NCBI GenBank assembly: GCA_023416995.1
Contig: JAEZGI010000039.1
Location: forward strand, 144,044-208,043
Direction: 5' to 3'
Source of the DNA: Bacteroidota bacterium
Lineage (GTDB): Bacteria > Bacteroidota > Bacteroidia > Chitinophagales > Chitinophagaceae
Length of the DNA stretch: 64,000 nt
The notes under the pieces are model-generated. The model was not told where the DNA came from. It saw only the letters and a program-made list of their open reading frames with translations, and searched no databases. Of the stretch, positions 1-9,274 are shown piece after piece (the stretch's first letter is position 1; each line of letters starts with the position of its first letter). The position numbers and the translations under genes are program-made.

Positions 1-25
1 TTAAATCACAAATTCAAATCGCTAT

Positions 26-619
26 ATGGCTCTTAAAAAATTTGTTGTAGGCTGTTTCGACGAGGAAGGCGTTTTATTTGAAGCGGTTAAGAAGGTGCGC
101 AAAGGTGGATATAAGATCCATGATGTTTATACACCGTTTCCAATTCACGGTCTTGATCGTGTGATGGGTCTTCGCGACACCAGCATTCATACTGCGGGGT
201 TTTTCTATGGTATATTTGGTACCAGCACTGCCCTGGCTTGTATGACCTGGATCTTTACGAAAGACTGGCCGTTAAACATTGGTGGTAAACCACATTTTGC
301 TCTTCCTGCCTGGATACCTATCACATTTGAGTTCACTGTTCTTTGTGCTTGCGTAGGGATGGTATTGACCTTCTGTTACCTGTGCCAGCTTGCACCGTTT
401 GTTAAGAAGCATCATTTCCATGCGAGAGCAACTGATGATCTTTTTGTAATGGTACTGGAATGTACTTCGAAAACCAACGATGTTGAAGCAAGTGCGTTTT
501 TACAGTCACTCGGAGCCAAAGAAGTCAACACCCAGATAGCTGAAGATGGTTGGTGGCTCGGCACTTACGACAAAGAGAGAAAGCTGTACGCAGAAAACCC
601 GGAACCAGTATCTGCCTAA
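26..619 (+). CDS. actD: Alternative complex III subunit ActD (DUF3341)
   Basis: A 197-residue membrane protein of the DUF3341 family, subunit D of alternative complex III, the quinol:cytochrome c (or HiPIP) oxidoreductase that replaces cytochrome bc1 in many Bacteroidota. The N-terminal 50 residues are a soluble domain, followed by two predicted membrane helices at about 57-78 and 96-121 and a soluble C-terminal tail. It is followed 19 bp downstream by the monoheme cytochrome ActE and then ActF, the usual order, so actA-C should lie just left of the window. The start at 26 matches the typical N-terminus of the family. Confidence 0.9.
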   Translation: MALKKFVVGCFDEEGVLFEAVKKVRKGGYKIHDVYTPFPIHGLDRVMGLRDTSIHTAGFFYGIFGTSTALACMTWIFTKDWPLNIGGKPHFALPAWIPITFEFTVLCACVGMVLTFCYLCQLAPFVKKHHFHARATDDLFVMVLECTSKTNDVEASAFLQSLGAKEVNTQIAEDGWWLGTYDKERKLYAENPEPVSA

Positions 620-638
620 ATGAAGAATAATCTATAAG

Positions 639-1340
639 ATGAAAAAATTATCAGTCATAACTGTTTTTCTCCTGGCAATCATCATTTGGAGTTGCGGAGG
701 CAGCAAACAGGATCGTTCGAGGAACTACATGCCAGACATGTGGAATAGCAGGGCTTATGAAACCTATGCGAATCTTGACACGCTCAAGGCGCAGGGTATC
801 AACTATACTGCTATGCCTGTGGCAGGTACTGTTAAAAGAGGGGAGTTGTATCCTTTCCCTTATGGTGCTGACAAATTGGGCGATTCAACCAATTATGTCG
901 CTTCCCGCCAGGTTCAAAATCCGATCAATGCACTTACCGCAGATCAAAGCAAGGAAGCTGAAAGGCTATACCTGGTAAATTGTGGAATTTGTCATGGTGG
1001 CAACCTGAATGGAAACGGCCCGCTCTATAATGATGGAACCGGTCCTTACGGCGTGGCTCCAAGAAACCTGGTAGATGATCCGGTTGTAACAGGAATGCCT
1101 GATGGACAAATGTTCTATTCAATCTCTTATGGTAAGGGCCAGATGGGACCTTACGCGTCACAACTCACTACCACGCAACGCTGGATGATTGTACGGTTCA
1201 TCCGCGATAAGCAGATTCAGAAAAAAGGTGGAACTGCGCCGAAGGCAGGTGGGGCCGATACATTGCAATCGTCCGGCACGCCTTCCAACACAACATCACC
1301 GGTCGGAATTCCAAAAGACAGCGTAAACAGCACTAAATAA
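639..1340 (+). CDS. actE: Alternative complex III cytochrome c subunit ActE
   Basis: A 233-residue lipoprotein cytochrome c. The signal peptide ends in a lipobox with Cys19 (WSCGG), so the protein should be anchored by lipid on the periplasmic face. One heme c site is visible, C115-GI-C118-H119; Met residues in the stretch around 149-165 could give the sixth ligand. It carries electrons within alternative complex III toward the terminal oxidase encoded downstream. The C-terminal 40 residues are Gly/Thr/Ser/Pro-rich and probably disordered. It sits between actD and actF in one transcription unit. Confidence 0.92.
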   Translation: MKKLSVITVFLLAIIIWSCGGSKQDRSRNYMPDMWNSRAYETYANLDTLKAQGINYTAMPVAGTVKRGELYPFPYGADKLGDSTNYVASRQVQNPINALTADQSKEAERLYLVNCGICHGGNLNGNGPLYNDGTGPYGVAPRNLVDDPVVTGMPDGQMFYSISYGKGQMGPYASQLTTTQRWMIVRFIRDKQIQKKGGTAPKAGGADTLQSSGTPSNTTSPVGIPKDSVNSTK

Positions 1341-1376
1341 CACGGTCACGATTACAGAATATATAAATTGTTGATA

Positions 1377-2612
1377 ATGGCTACTAAAGATTTTTTTACA
1401 ATCCCTAACCGATACAGAACCTGGTCACTAGCCCTGATCGGAGTAGGGGTGCTGTCCGTGATAGTTGGATTTTTTCTGTATGGCACTGGTGACGTCCATC
1501 ATAAAACCCGCTTCTGGGCAACCTTGCTGCATAACAGCGTTTACTTTCTGCTGATATGTAATGCAAGTATGTTTTTCATCTGCGCCACAACACTTGCCTG
1601 GGGCGGCTGGCAAATGGCTTTCCGCAGAATTCCTGAAGCTATTTCTGCAGCAGTACCGGTTATCGGGGTGATCGCGCTGGTTATTCTGCTCTCAATTGCC
1701 TTTGGTGGTCATCATATGACCCATATCTACCATTGGACCGATGATGAAGCAGTTGCGACCGACAAGATTCTGAAAGGCAAAAGTGGCTTCCTTAATCTTA
1801 AGTTTTTTACAATCTGGACCGTGCTGACGATTGGTTTCTGGAGCATTTTAGGTTATAAAATGCGCAAACTTTCTTTAGAGGTGGATAAAAACCCGCTTCC
1901 CAGCATTGAGGCCGGCAGGAAATATATCTGGAAAAACACCGTCTGGGCGGCCATCTTCATAGTTTGGTTTTCACTGACCATTATGTCTGTTACTCCATGG
2001 TTGTGGATCATGAGTATTGATGCACACTGGTATTCTACCATGTATAGCTGGTACTCATTTGCCAGTACCTTTGTAGCGGGTATGTCGCTGATCGCACTCT
2101 ATATTATCTATCTGAAGAATAAGGGATACCTCGAATATGTTAATGATGAGCACCTTCATGACGTAGGTAAATTCATGTTTGCATTCTCAGTTTTCTGGAC
2201 ATATCTCTGGTTCTCACAATACATGTTGATCTGGTACGCTAACATCCCTGAAGAAACAGTTTATTTCAAATCAAGAACACAGGATGGAGCGTATAGCGGC
2301 ATCTTCTGGTTCATGTTAATTATCAACTTCCTTGCTCCGTTGTTGTTGTTGATGAAGAGGGGTGCCAAACGTAATTATACTAATATGGCGATACTTGCCG
2401 TTGTCATCATATTCGGCCACTGGCTGGACTTTTACCAGATGATATTTGCGAGTGTTGCAAAGGAACATGTTGAACTTGGATTGTACGATTTCGGTGTAGC
2501 AGCAGGATTTGTGGGTACAATTATGCTGGTAACAGGTAATGCTCTCAGCAAAAATGCACTCGTGTCGAACAATCATCCGTTTGTGAAAGAAAGTATTATC
2601 CATCATACTTAA
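1377..2612 (+). CDS. actF: Alternative complex III quinone-site subunit ActF
   Basis: About 411 residues with roughly ten hydrophobic helices, matching ActF, the NrfD-related membrane subunit paired with ActC and placed near the quinol-oxidising part of the complex. I use the ATG at 1377 (MATKDFF) because the upstream in-frame extension starts with TTG at 1368 and adds only three residues. The gene lies 36 bp after actE and 17 bp before coxB, which links complex III and the oxidase in one operon and fits the known physical supercomplex of ACIII with a caa3-type oxidase. Confidence 0.88.
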   Translation: MATKDFFTIPNRYRTWSLALIGVGVLSVIVGFFLYGTGDVHHKTRFWATLLHNSVYFLLICNASMFFICATTLAWGGWQMAFRRIPEAISAAVPVIGVIALVILLSIAFGGHHMTHIYHWTDDEAVATDKILKGKSGFLNLKFFTIWTVLTIGFWSILGYKMRKLSLEVDKNPLPSIEAGRKYIWKNTVWAAIFIVWFSLTIMSVTPWLWIMSIDAHWYSTMYSWYSFASTFVAGMSLIALYIIYLKNKGYLEYVNDEHLHDVGKFMFAFSVFWTYLWFSQYMLIWYANIPEETVYFKSRTQDGAYSGIFWFMLIINFLAPLLLLMKRGAKRNYTNMAILAVVIIFGHWLDFYQMIFASVAKEHVELGLYDFGVAAGFVGTIMLVTGNALSKNALVSNNHPFVKESIIHHT

Positions 2613-2629
2613 AATCTTCCTGAAATATC

Positions 2630-3712
2630 ATGTCTACTACAGCAATTTTTCTTTTAGCGATCCTGGGTCTTGGCTTTCTGATTACGTTTCAGATCGCTAA
2701 AGCGAGTGAGTATGTGTCGGTTCTCAAAGGAGAAAAAAGATCCTTTGAGCAGAGCAACAAGGTAAACGCTTTCCTGATGGTGGTGTTCCTGGTACTCGGG
2801 CTGATCGGCGTATGGTGGTGTAACGATTTGTTCTATGATAAGACGCTTTTGGCGCAGCCATCTGCATCTGAACATGGCCGGTCTATCGATACACTGATGT
2901 TTATTACGATCGCGGTAACAGGTATCGTTTTTATCATCACTCAGATTCTGCTTTTCTGGTTCGCATACAAATACCAGTACAATGAAAAACGCCAGGCGTA
3001 TTTCTATCCTCATAACAACAAACTTGAAATTATCTGGACAACCATTCCGGCGATCACGCTTGTGATCCTTGTAGGTTTTGGTTTGCTGTATTGGTTTAAA
3101 ATCACAGGCGATCCTCCAAAAGATTCAATGGTTGTCGAGATCACCGGAAAGCAGTTTGGCTGGATCTACCGTTACCCGGGTAAGGATAACACTTTCGGAA
3201 AAAAATACTATCGCAATATCAGCGAAATAGAAGGAAATGAATTAGGTATGATCTGGGATGATCCTGCTACCCACGATGATGTGGTAATTGTTGGTCAACC
3301 TATGTACCTTGTGAAAGGAAAACCTGTACAACTGGTGATTGGCTCACGTGATGTTATTCATGACGTTGGTTTACCTCACTTCAGGCTGAAGATGGATGCG
3401 GTACCGGGGATACCTACAACCTTATGGTTTACTCCTCAGTACACAACAGAAGAAATGCGTAAGATTACAAATAATGAGGCGTTTGAATACGAGATCGCCT
3501 GCGACCAGATGTGCGGCAACAGCCACTATTCTATGCGCGGTGTGATCAAAGTAGTGGAGCAGGATGAATTTGTTCTTTGGCGCGCACAACAAAAGGCCAA
3601 ATATGCTGAACTGTTTCCTGCAGAAGGTGGAGCAACGCCAGGAGCTGCCCCGGCAGATAGTACTAAAACCACTGCCACTACCACTCCGGCAAAAGCAATT
3701 GTGAAAAATTAG
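2630..3712 (+). CDS. coxB: Cytochrome c oxidase subunit II
   Basis: A 360-residue subunit II of the aa3/caa3-type heme-copper oxidase. The binuclear CuA site is intact: C291, C295, H299 and M302 in CDQMCGNSHYSM, with a conserved upstream His near DVGLPHF. Four hydrophobic segments precede the cupredoxin domain (about 4-22, 47-66, 88-113, 138-160), two more than in the classical protein. The C-terminal 40 residues are Ala/Thr/Pro-rich, and no CxxCH is present, so unlike true caa3 subunits II it has no fused cytochrome c. Electrons must come from a separate heme protein such as ActE. Confidence 0.93.
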   Translation: MSTTAIFLLAILGLGFLITFQIAKASEYVSVLKGEKRSFEQSNKVNAFLMVVFLVLGLIGVWWCNDLFYDKTLLAQPSASEHGRSIDTLMFITIAVTGIVFIITQILLFWFAYKYQYNEKRQAYFYPHNNKLEIIWTTIPAITLVILVGFGLLYWFKITGDPPKDSMVVEITGKQFGWIYRYPGKDNTFGKKYYRNISEIEGNELGMIWDDPATHDDVVIVGQPMYLVKGKPVQLVIGSRDVIHDVGLPHFRLKMDAVPGIPTTLWFTPQYTTEEMRKITNNEAFEYEIACDQMCGNSHYSMRGVIKVVEQDEFVLWRAQQKAKYAELFPAEGGATPGAAPADSTKTTATTTPAKAIVKN

Positions 3713-3751
3713 GATCCAGAAAAACCAGTTTAACAACAAAAAAGAATTTTC

Positions 3752-5569
3752 ATGAGCAACGAAGCGGCATTACACGGTCATCACGAAGTGGTCACAACTC
3801 ATGACGTGCATCATGATGAGCATGGCCATCATCACAAAGAGACTTTTATATCTAAATACATATTCAGCCTTGATCACAAAACCATCGGTAAGCAGTTTTT
3901 GATCACAGGTATGGTTTGGGCCATCATTGGTGGTCTTATGTCGGTATTGTTCCGTCTTCAACTGGGCTATCCTGACGAAAGCTTTCCATGGCTGGAATCT
4001 GTATTAGGAAGATGGGCCGAAGGCGGTCGTATCAGCCCCGAAAACTATTATGCATTGGTAACCATGCACGGAACCGTACTGGTGTTCTTTGTATTGACCG
4101 GTGGGTTAAGTGGTACCTTTGCGAACCTGTTGATTCCATTGCAGGTGGGTGCACGCGACATGGCTTCTCCTTTAATGAACTGTCTGTCGTACTGGTTCTT
4201 CTTTACGGGAAGTATCGTAATGTTATCTTCTCTTTTTGTGCAAACCGGTCCTTTCAGTGGTGGATGGACAGCCTATCCCCCATTGAGTGCGCTTGGAGCG
4301 GCTTCGCCAGGTTCGAAGATCGGTATGGATCTGTGGATCATCTCCATGGCGTTATTCGTGGTTTCGCAGTTGCTGGCAGGTCTTAACTACATCAGTACCG
4401 TACTAAACATGCGTACCAAAGGTATGAGCATGACCAGGGTGCCTCTTACAATCTGGGCTTTGTTCTTCACCGCTGTGTTGGGCGTATTGTCATTCCCTGT
4501 ATTGTTATCCGGCTTCATATTGTTATTGTTTGATCGCCATGCGGGTACCAGCTTTTATCTTTCTGACATATTTATCTCCGGCGGCGGTCCTTTACCAAAC
4601 GAAGGTGGTAGCGCTATCCTGTTCCAGCACTTGTTCTGGTTCCTTGGACACCCCGAAGTATATATCATCTTATTACCAGCGATGGGTATGGCTTCTGAAA
4701 TCATCGCGGTTAATTCACGTAAACCGATCTTCGGTTACATGGCGATGGTTGGTTCATTGTTCGCGATCACCATTCTCGCGTTCCTGGTATGGGCGCACCA
4801 CATGTTCGTGAGCGGTCTGAATCCATTCCTTGGATCCGTGTTCGTGTTGTTGACCCTGTTGATTGCCGTACCTTCTGCTATCAAGGTGTTTAACTGGCTT
4901 ACCACATTATGGCGCGCGAGTATCCGGTTTACCCCGGGTATGATGTTCGCACTCGGTTTCGTGAGCCTCTTCATCTCTGGTGGTCTTACCGGTATCTTCC
5001 TTGGTAACTCAACACTTGATATTCACCTTCACGATACTTATTTCGTAGTGGCTCACTTCCATATTGTAATGGGTGTGGCTTCCTTCTTCGGAATGTTCGC
5101 TGGTATATACCACTGGTTCCCTAAAATGTATGGCCGCTATCTCAATAATACGATGGCATATATCCACTTCTGGGTAACTATTGTTGGTGCTTATCTTATC
5201 TTCTGGCCAATGCACTACCAGGGTCTTGCTGGTATGCCGCGCCGCTACATGGATTACAGCGGATGGGAGTCTTTCAAACAATTCGCAGAACTGCATAGGT
5301 TTATTTCTACTGTAGCGATGGTTGTATTCGCTGTTCAGCTCATGTTTGTATTTAACTTCTTCTATTCAATATTTAAAGGTAGAAAGGTTAAAACCAGAAA
5401 CCCATGGAACGCGACAACGCTTGAGTGGACAACTCCAATCAATCCCGGACACGGCAACTGGCCTGGTGAGATTCCGGAAGTTCACCGCTGGGCTTACGAT
5501 TACAGCAAGGACGGAAGAGATTTTATTCCGCAAACAGAACCTGTTGGCGCGAATGAAAGTAAACATTGA
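3752..5569 (+). CDS. coxA: Cytochrome c oxidase subunit I
   Basis: The 605-residue catalytic subunit, which reduces O2 to water at the heme a3-CuB centre and pumps protons. HPEVYIILLP near residue 300 holds the CuB His and the cross-linked Tyr, and HLHDTYFVVAHFH near 427 holds heme ligands. About twelve helices are visible. The first 28 residues contain ten histidines, an unusual N-terminal tail that could bind Cu or Zn. It lies 39 bp after coxB and is followed by ctaB, so heme O synthesis is co-expressed with its acceptor. Confidence 0.95.
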   Translation: MSNEAALHGHHEVVTTHDVHHDEHGHHHKETFISKYIFSLDHKTIGKQFLITGMVWAIIGGLMSVLFRLQLGYPDESFPWLESVLGRWAEGGRISPENYYALVTMHGTVLVFFVLTGGLSGTFANLLIPLQVGARDMASPLMNCLSYWFFFTGSIVMLSSLFVQTGPFSGGWTAYPPLSALGAASPGSKIGMDLWIISMALFVVSQLLAGLNYISTVLNMRTKGMSMTRVPLTIWALFFTAVLGVLSFPVLLSGFILLLFDRHAGTSFYLSDIFISGGGPLPNEGGSAILFQHLFWFLGHPEVYIILLPAMGMASEIIAVNSRKPIFGYMAMVGSLFAITILAFLVWAHHMFVSGLNPFLGSVFVLLTLLIAVPSAIKVFNWLTTLWRASIRFTPGMMFALGFVSLFISGGLTGIFLGNSTLDIHLHDTYFVVAHFHIVMGVASFFGMFAGIYHWFPKMYGRYLNNTMAYIHFWVTIVGAYLIFWPMHYQGLAGMPRRYMDYSGWESFKQFAELHRFISTVAMVVFAVQLMFVFNFFYSIFKGRKVKTRNPWNATTLEWTTPINPGHGNWPGEIPEVHRWAYDYSKDGRDFIPQTEPVGANESKH

Positions 5570-5622
5570 TGAAACAATTCACGGCATTTCGGTGCCGTTG
5601 AAATAAATAACAGGATTATGCA

Positions 5623-6528
5623 ATGACGCAGGAGGATACCGTGAAGTCTTCAAGTTCTTTTACAATTGCCAGCAAGGTGAGAGATTACATGCTGTTGATC
5701 AAGTTCAGTCTGAGCTTCATGGTGGTGTTTTCTGCTGTAATCAGTTATCTGCTTGCACCGAAAATTGTGAGCTACGACTGGACAATGATCCTGCTGCTCT
5801 TTATCGGCGGATTGCTGGTAACGGGCAGTGCAAATGCAGTTAACCAGGTTGTTGAAAAAGACACCGATGCGATGATGAAACGGACCGCTAAACGTCCGAT
5901 AGCATCCGGAAGAATGACTCAGTCAGAAGGATGGGTGTTCGCAGCGGTCAGTCTCATAGCAGGTGTTTTTATCCTGTACTATTATTTCAACGCGCTTTCC
6001 GCATTGATGGCCTTTTTTAGTTGGTTCATGTACGCTTTTCTGTACACGCCGTTAAAAAAAGTGAGTTCAATATCGGTGTTGGTTGGCGCGGTGCCCGGCG
6101 CGTTCCCGTGTTTGATCGGTTGGACCGCGGGCCAGGATGATCTTAGTGCAGGAGGTTGGGTATTGTTCGCGATTCAGTTTTTCTGGCAGTTCCCGCATTT
6201 TTGGGCTATTGCCTGGATCGCACACAAAGATTACTCAAACGCTGGTTTCAAATTAATGCCTTCAGTGGAAGGGCCCACAAAATATTCGGCCATACAATCC
6301 ATCATGTATTCGATGGTGCTGGTGCCGGTGGGATTGCTTCCCTACCTGATAGGAATGAGTGGAATGGTGTCGTTATGGATAGTATTGGCCGCGAACCTGA
6401 TGATGGTTTGGCAAAGTGTCCGGTTGTATCGTGAAATGGAAGTGAAAGCAGCGAGGCGCGTTATGTTCAGCAGTTACATTTACCTACCGGTGGTATTGCT
6501 GGCGCTTCTTGCAGATAAGAACTGGTAG
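5623..6528 (+). CDS. ctaB: Protoheme IX farnesyltransferase (heme O synthase)
   Basis: A 301-residue UbiA-family polytopic prenyltransferase that adds a farnesyl group to heme B to make heme O, the precursor of heme A. The first Asp-rich motif is visible at about 70-82 (NAVNQVVEKDTDAMMKR), followed by the conserved RTAKRPIASG stretch; about eight membrane helices follow. It sits between coxA and the subunit III genes. The next enzyme in the pathway, heme A synthase, is encoded about 25 kb away at 31330-32412, so the pathway is split over two loci. Confidence 0.93.
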   Translation: MTQEDTVKSSSSFTIASKVRDYMLLIKFSLSFMVVFSAVISYLLAPKIVSYDWTMILLLFIGGLLVTGSANAVNQVVEKDTDAMMKRTAKRPIASGRMTQSEGWVFAAVSLIAGVFILYYYFNALSALMAFFSWFMYAFLYTPLKKVSSISVLVGAVPGAFPCLIGWTAGQDDLSAGGWVLFAIQFFWQFPHFWAIAWIAHKDYSNAGFKLMPSVEGPTKYSAIQSIMYSMVLVPVGLLPYLIGMSGMVSLWIVLAANLMMVWQSVRLYREMEVKAARRVMFSSYIYLPVVLLALLADKNW

Positions 6529-6554
6529 TATTTTATTTTTGAAAACGAGAGAGA

Positions 6555-7118
6555 ATGAATCACGCAGTGAGTATGTCAACCCAAAATAAAATTCACCCCC
6601 ATAAGTTCACACTTTGGGTAGCTATTGGCAGTATCATTATGATGTTTGCCGGTCTGACAAGTGCCTATATAGTTAAGGGCAGTCTTCCGGGCTGGACAAC
6701 GGTTGAAATGCCGGTAATTTTTTACTATTCAACCGCGGTGATGCTGATCAGCAGCGTTACCATTCAAAGTGCGCTGAAGGCCTTCAAAGAAAGAAACATG
6801 AGCCTTTACCGCCGACTAACAACGGTAACTATTGTACTTGGCCTGGTGTTCATCCTGATGCAGATTGCCGGTTTTTCGCAATTGTATAATTCAGGTGTGC
6901 TGATGGAAGGTGCCGGAGCCGGGGTGTTTTTATATATTATTTTCGGATTGCATGGTCTGCATGTGTTGGGTGGTGTGATTGCGTTGCTGATCATGTTTTT
7001 CAGAGCCTTTAGTTCAAGGATCAGAAACTATAGTTCGGTTCCGGTTGAGGTAGCCGCGACGTACTGGCACTTTGTGGATTTGCTTTGGATCTACCTCCTT
7101 GTATTTTTTTTACTTTAG
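6555..7118 (+). CDS. Cytochrome c oxidase subunit III, first copy
   Basis: A 187-residue heme-copper oxidase subunit III family protein with five predicted helices, including the family pattern HGLHVLGG near residue 135 and YWHFVDLLWIYLL at the C-terminus. It has no catalytic metal; subunit III stabilises subunit I and may form the oxygen channel. A second, longer subunit III gene follows 40 bp downstream. The start may be ATG 6555 or ATG 6573 (MSTQNKIHPH); both leave the first helix intact. Confidence 0.88.
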   Translation: MNHAVSMSTQNKIHPHKFTLWVAIGSIIMMFAGLTSAYIVKGSLPGWTTVEMPVIFYYSTAVMLISSVTIQSALKAFKERNMSLYRRLTTVTIVLGLVFILMQIAGFSQLYNSGVLMEGAGAGVFLYIIFGLHGLHVLGGVIALLIMFFRAFSSRIRNYSSVPVEVAATYWHFVDLLWIYLLVFFLL

Positions 7119-7158
7119 TCTAAACCTTAGTTCGTTTCAGAAATATTAAAATTTAAAT

Positions 7159-7848
7159 ATGGCACAGGCGATCCCAGCGAATCAAAAATGGTGGAGTGGC
7201 GGAAAAAGTCCCTTCAATGTTGAGTACGGAAAACTGATGATGTGGTACTTTTTGATGAGCGATGCTTTTACCTTCGGCGCATTCCTGATTTCATACGGAA
7301 CGGCACGTTTTGCAAGTAATAGCTGGCCCGACCCGAATGAGGTGTTCCAGTCATTCCCGTTCCTGGGTGGTAATCTGCCACTCGTGTTTGTAAGTTTGAT
7401 GACCTTCATCCTGATCATGAGTTCGGTAACAATGGTACTGGCAGTTGGTGCCGGCCATTCCAACGATCGTAAAGGAGTTATCAAGTGGATGATCTGGACC
7501 ATCATTGGTGGTATTGCGTTCCTGGCCTGCCAGGCCTGGGAGTGGACACACCTTTATCATGAAGGAGCATGGTGGGGCAGCATTCCTACAGAACCAGGAA
7601 GCCATTTCCTGAACGCTGACGGTTCTAAACCAAGCACCAACTTCAGCAATTTCTTTTTTACTATCACAGGATTCCATGGTTTCCACGTATTGTCAGGTGT
7701 CGTGATCAATATCATCATGCTGATCATGACCATCCAGGGTGTTTTTGACCGCCGTGGCCATTACCTGATGATTGAAAAAGCTGGTCTGTACTGGCACTTT
7801 GTTGACCTGGTATGGGTTTTTGTATTTACTTGTTTTTACCTGTTCTAA
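7159..7848 (+). CDS. coxC: Cytochrome c oxidase subunit III, second copy
   Basis: A 229-residue subunit III homologue. The family signatures ITGFHGFHVLSG (about 170-182) and YWHFVDLVWVFVFTCFYLF at the end parallel those of the preceding 187-residue copy, but this one has a longer central loop between helices. The pair may both assemble into one oxidase, as tandem subunit III genes are common in this cluster type in Bacteroidota; whether they are redundant cannot be told from sequence. Confidence 0.9.
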   Translation: MAQAIPANQKWWSGGKSPFNVEYGKLMMWYFLMSDAFTFGAFLISYGTARFASNSWPDPNEVFQSFPFLGGNLPLVFVSLMTFILIMSSVTMVLAVGAGHSNDRKGVIKWMIWTIIGGIAFLACQAWEWTHLYHEGAWWGSIPTEPGSHFLNADGSKPSTNFSNFFFTITGFHGFHVLSGVVINIIMLIMTIQGVFDRRGHYLMIEKAGLYWHFVDLVWVFVFTCFYLF

Positions 7849-7894
7849 TGTAACTGAACAAAATCCGTGTATTTCCAAGCATTAAAAGATTATT

Positions 7895-8365
7895 ATGGCA
7901 CATTCTGATTCAACACATAACGTACACGATACGCACGCGCATGGGGGCCATCATTCCAGCGAGGTAACGCATGCGGAACATACCTTCGATACCAAAGCTA
8001 TCTGGCGCACATTCTGGATACTCCTGATTATTACATGCGTTGAGCTTGGAGTTGGTATGTTTATAGCACCACATTTCCCTTCCCTGAAACTGATGTTTAA
8101 TTTCCTTTACATCATCCTGACAGCGGCCAAGGCGTTTTATATCATTGCCGAATTCATGCACTTAAGACATGAAATCAAAAACATGATCATGACCATTGCT
8201 CTCCCATGTTTGCTGTTCATCTGGTTTCTTGCGGCATTTTTATGGGATGGTAATTCATACCTGAATCTCCGCAATAAATTTGACAGACACCACCGTGAAG
8301 AAAGTGTGAAGAAAGTTGAAGCGACTCCAGGAACAGAGGCGCAAAAACCGGGCGCCGTTCACTAA
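7895..8365 (+). CDS. Cytochrome c oxidase subunit IV family protein
   Basis: A 156-residue small oxidase subunit (subunit IV/CyoD-like) with three predicted helices at roughly 36-57, 65-88 and 94-117. Its N-terminal tail has nine histidines in the first 29 residues (HSDSTHNVHDTHAHGGHH and following), a trait shared with the coxA product of the same operon. It is the last gene before a strong terminator at 8424-8449, so it closes the ACIII-oxidase transcription unit. Confidence 0.85.
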   Translation: MAHSDSTHNVHDTHAHGGHHSSEVTHAEHTFDTKAIWRTFWILLIITCVELGVGMFIAPHFPSLKLMFNFLYIILTAAKAFYIIAEFMHLRHEIKNMIMTIALPCLLFIWFLAAFLWDGNSYLNLRNKFDRHHREESVKKVEATPGTEAQKPGAVH

Positions 8366-8423
8366 ACCAGTGCCGGGGATGCACTGCTTCAATATTGTTT
8401 GTATTAATCGTTTAGAATATTAT

Positions 8424-8449
8424 AAAACCACCGCAGCGCGGTGGTTTTT
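8424..8449 (+). terminator. Rho-independent terminator of the oxidase operon
   Basis: Stem CCACCGC / GCGGTGG with a 3-nt loop, extended by A-T pairs, followed by a T-rich run. It lies 59 bp after the subunit IV stop codon. Confidence 0.9.
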
Positions 8450-8483
8450 CATTTTTTAAGGGGTCTGCTTGCAGTTCCTGTAG

Positions 8484-8491
8484 TAACTTTG
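8484..8491 (+). promoter_or_regulatory. Candidate -7 promoter box for the SCO gene
   Basis: TAACTTTG matches the Bacteroidota -7 consensus TAnnTTTG and lies between the oxidase terminator and the SCO gene. No well-spaced -33 TTTG is visible, so the assignment is tentative. Confidence 0.45.
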
Positions 8492-8545
8492 CGGGCAGAT
8501 TAACCGGGGCCGGTCCGGCGTCGGAACCTATACAATTAAAGAATC

Positions 8546-9259
8546 TTGAACAAGAAGTCTGGATTGGCGTTAGCCATGATCATCCTTATCCCGGTTGTGA
8601 GTTATCTCATCGTGAGAACGGTAAGCGCAGATGCTATCGAGATGCCTCGCCGGTATTACCCCGATTCGGTTGTAACAAAGGTGATAAACGGTAAAGAAAC
8701 CACCGACACACTTTGGCACAAGGTCGCAAACATCACCCTAACAAACCAGCTTGGTAATACCGTGTCGCTATACGACATCAAGGATAAGATCATCATAGCC
8801 GATTTTTTCTTTACCCGTTGCCCTTCTATCTGCCCGAGACTCACGCAGGCGATGAAAGGCTTGCAGGATGGACTTACCATCAACGATCCCCGCAAGAGAA
8901 TCAATATGGATTTTGTACACTTCCTATCTTTTTCTGTTGACCCCGAACGCGACTCGGTACCGGTTCTTAAAAAATATGCAGATAGGTATGGAGTCAATCA
9001 TGATATCTGGTGGATGATGACCGGACCCAAAAAGACAATTTACGACTGGACATTAAATGAAATCAAACTTCCTATACAAGACGGTGAAACGGTTGACTCA
9101 AACTTCATCCATACGGAAAGATTTGTTCTAATGGATCGCGACTATGTGATTCGTGGTTACTATAGCGGGCTGGATAGTTCAGCCTTATCCAAACTTGCTG
9201 AGGATATGACACTACTTATGTTGGAAAGAGATAAAAAGAAACCAAGAAAACTATTTTAA
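8546..9259 (+). CDS. SCO1/SenC family copper chaperone
   Basis: A 237-residue membrane-anchored thioredoxin-fold protein that delivers copper to the CuA site of oxidase subunit II. The copper ligands are visible: C92 and C96 in RCPSICP and H189 in FIHTERF. An N-terminal anchor spans about residues 7-27. The reading frame begins with TTG at 8546 (MNKKSGLALA); the next in-frame ATG would cut into the anchor, so TTG is preferred. It starts a second unit just after the oxidase operon, consistent with its assembly role. Confidence 0.9.
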   Translation: MNKKSGLALAMIILIPVVSYLIVRTVSADAIEMPRRYYPDSVVTKVINGKETTDTLWHKVANITLTNQLGNTVSLYDIKDKIIIADFFFTRCPSICPRLTQAMKGLQDGLTINDPRKRINMDFVHFLSFSVDPERDSVPVLKKYADRYGVNHDIWWMMTGPKKTIYDWTLNEIKLPIQDGETVDSNFIHTERFVLMDRDYVIRGYYSGLDSSALSKLAEDMTLLMLERDKKKPRKLF

Positions 9260-9274
9260 TTCCCCCACTACTGC

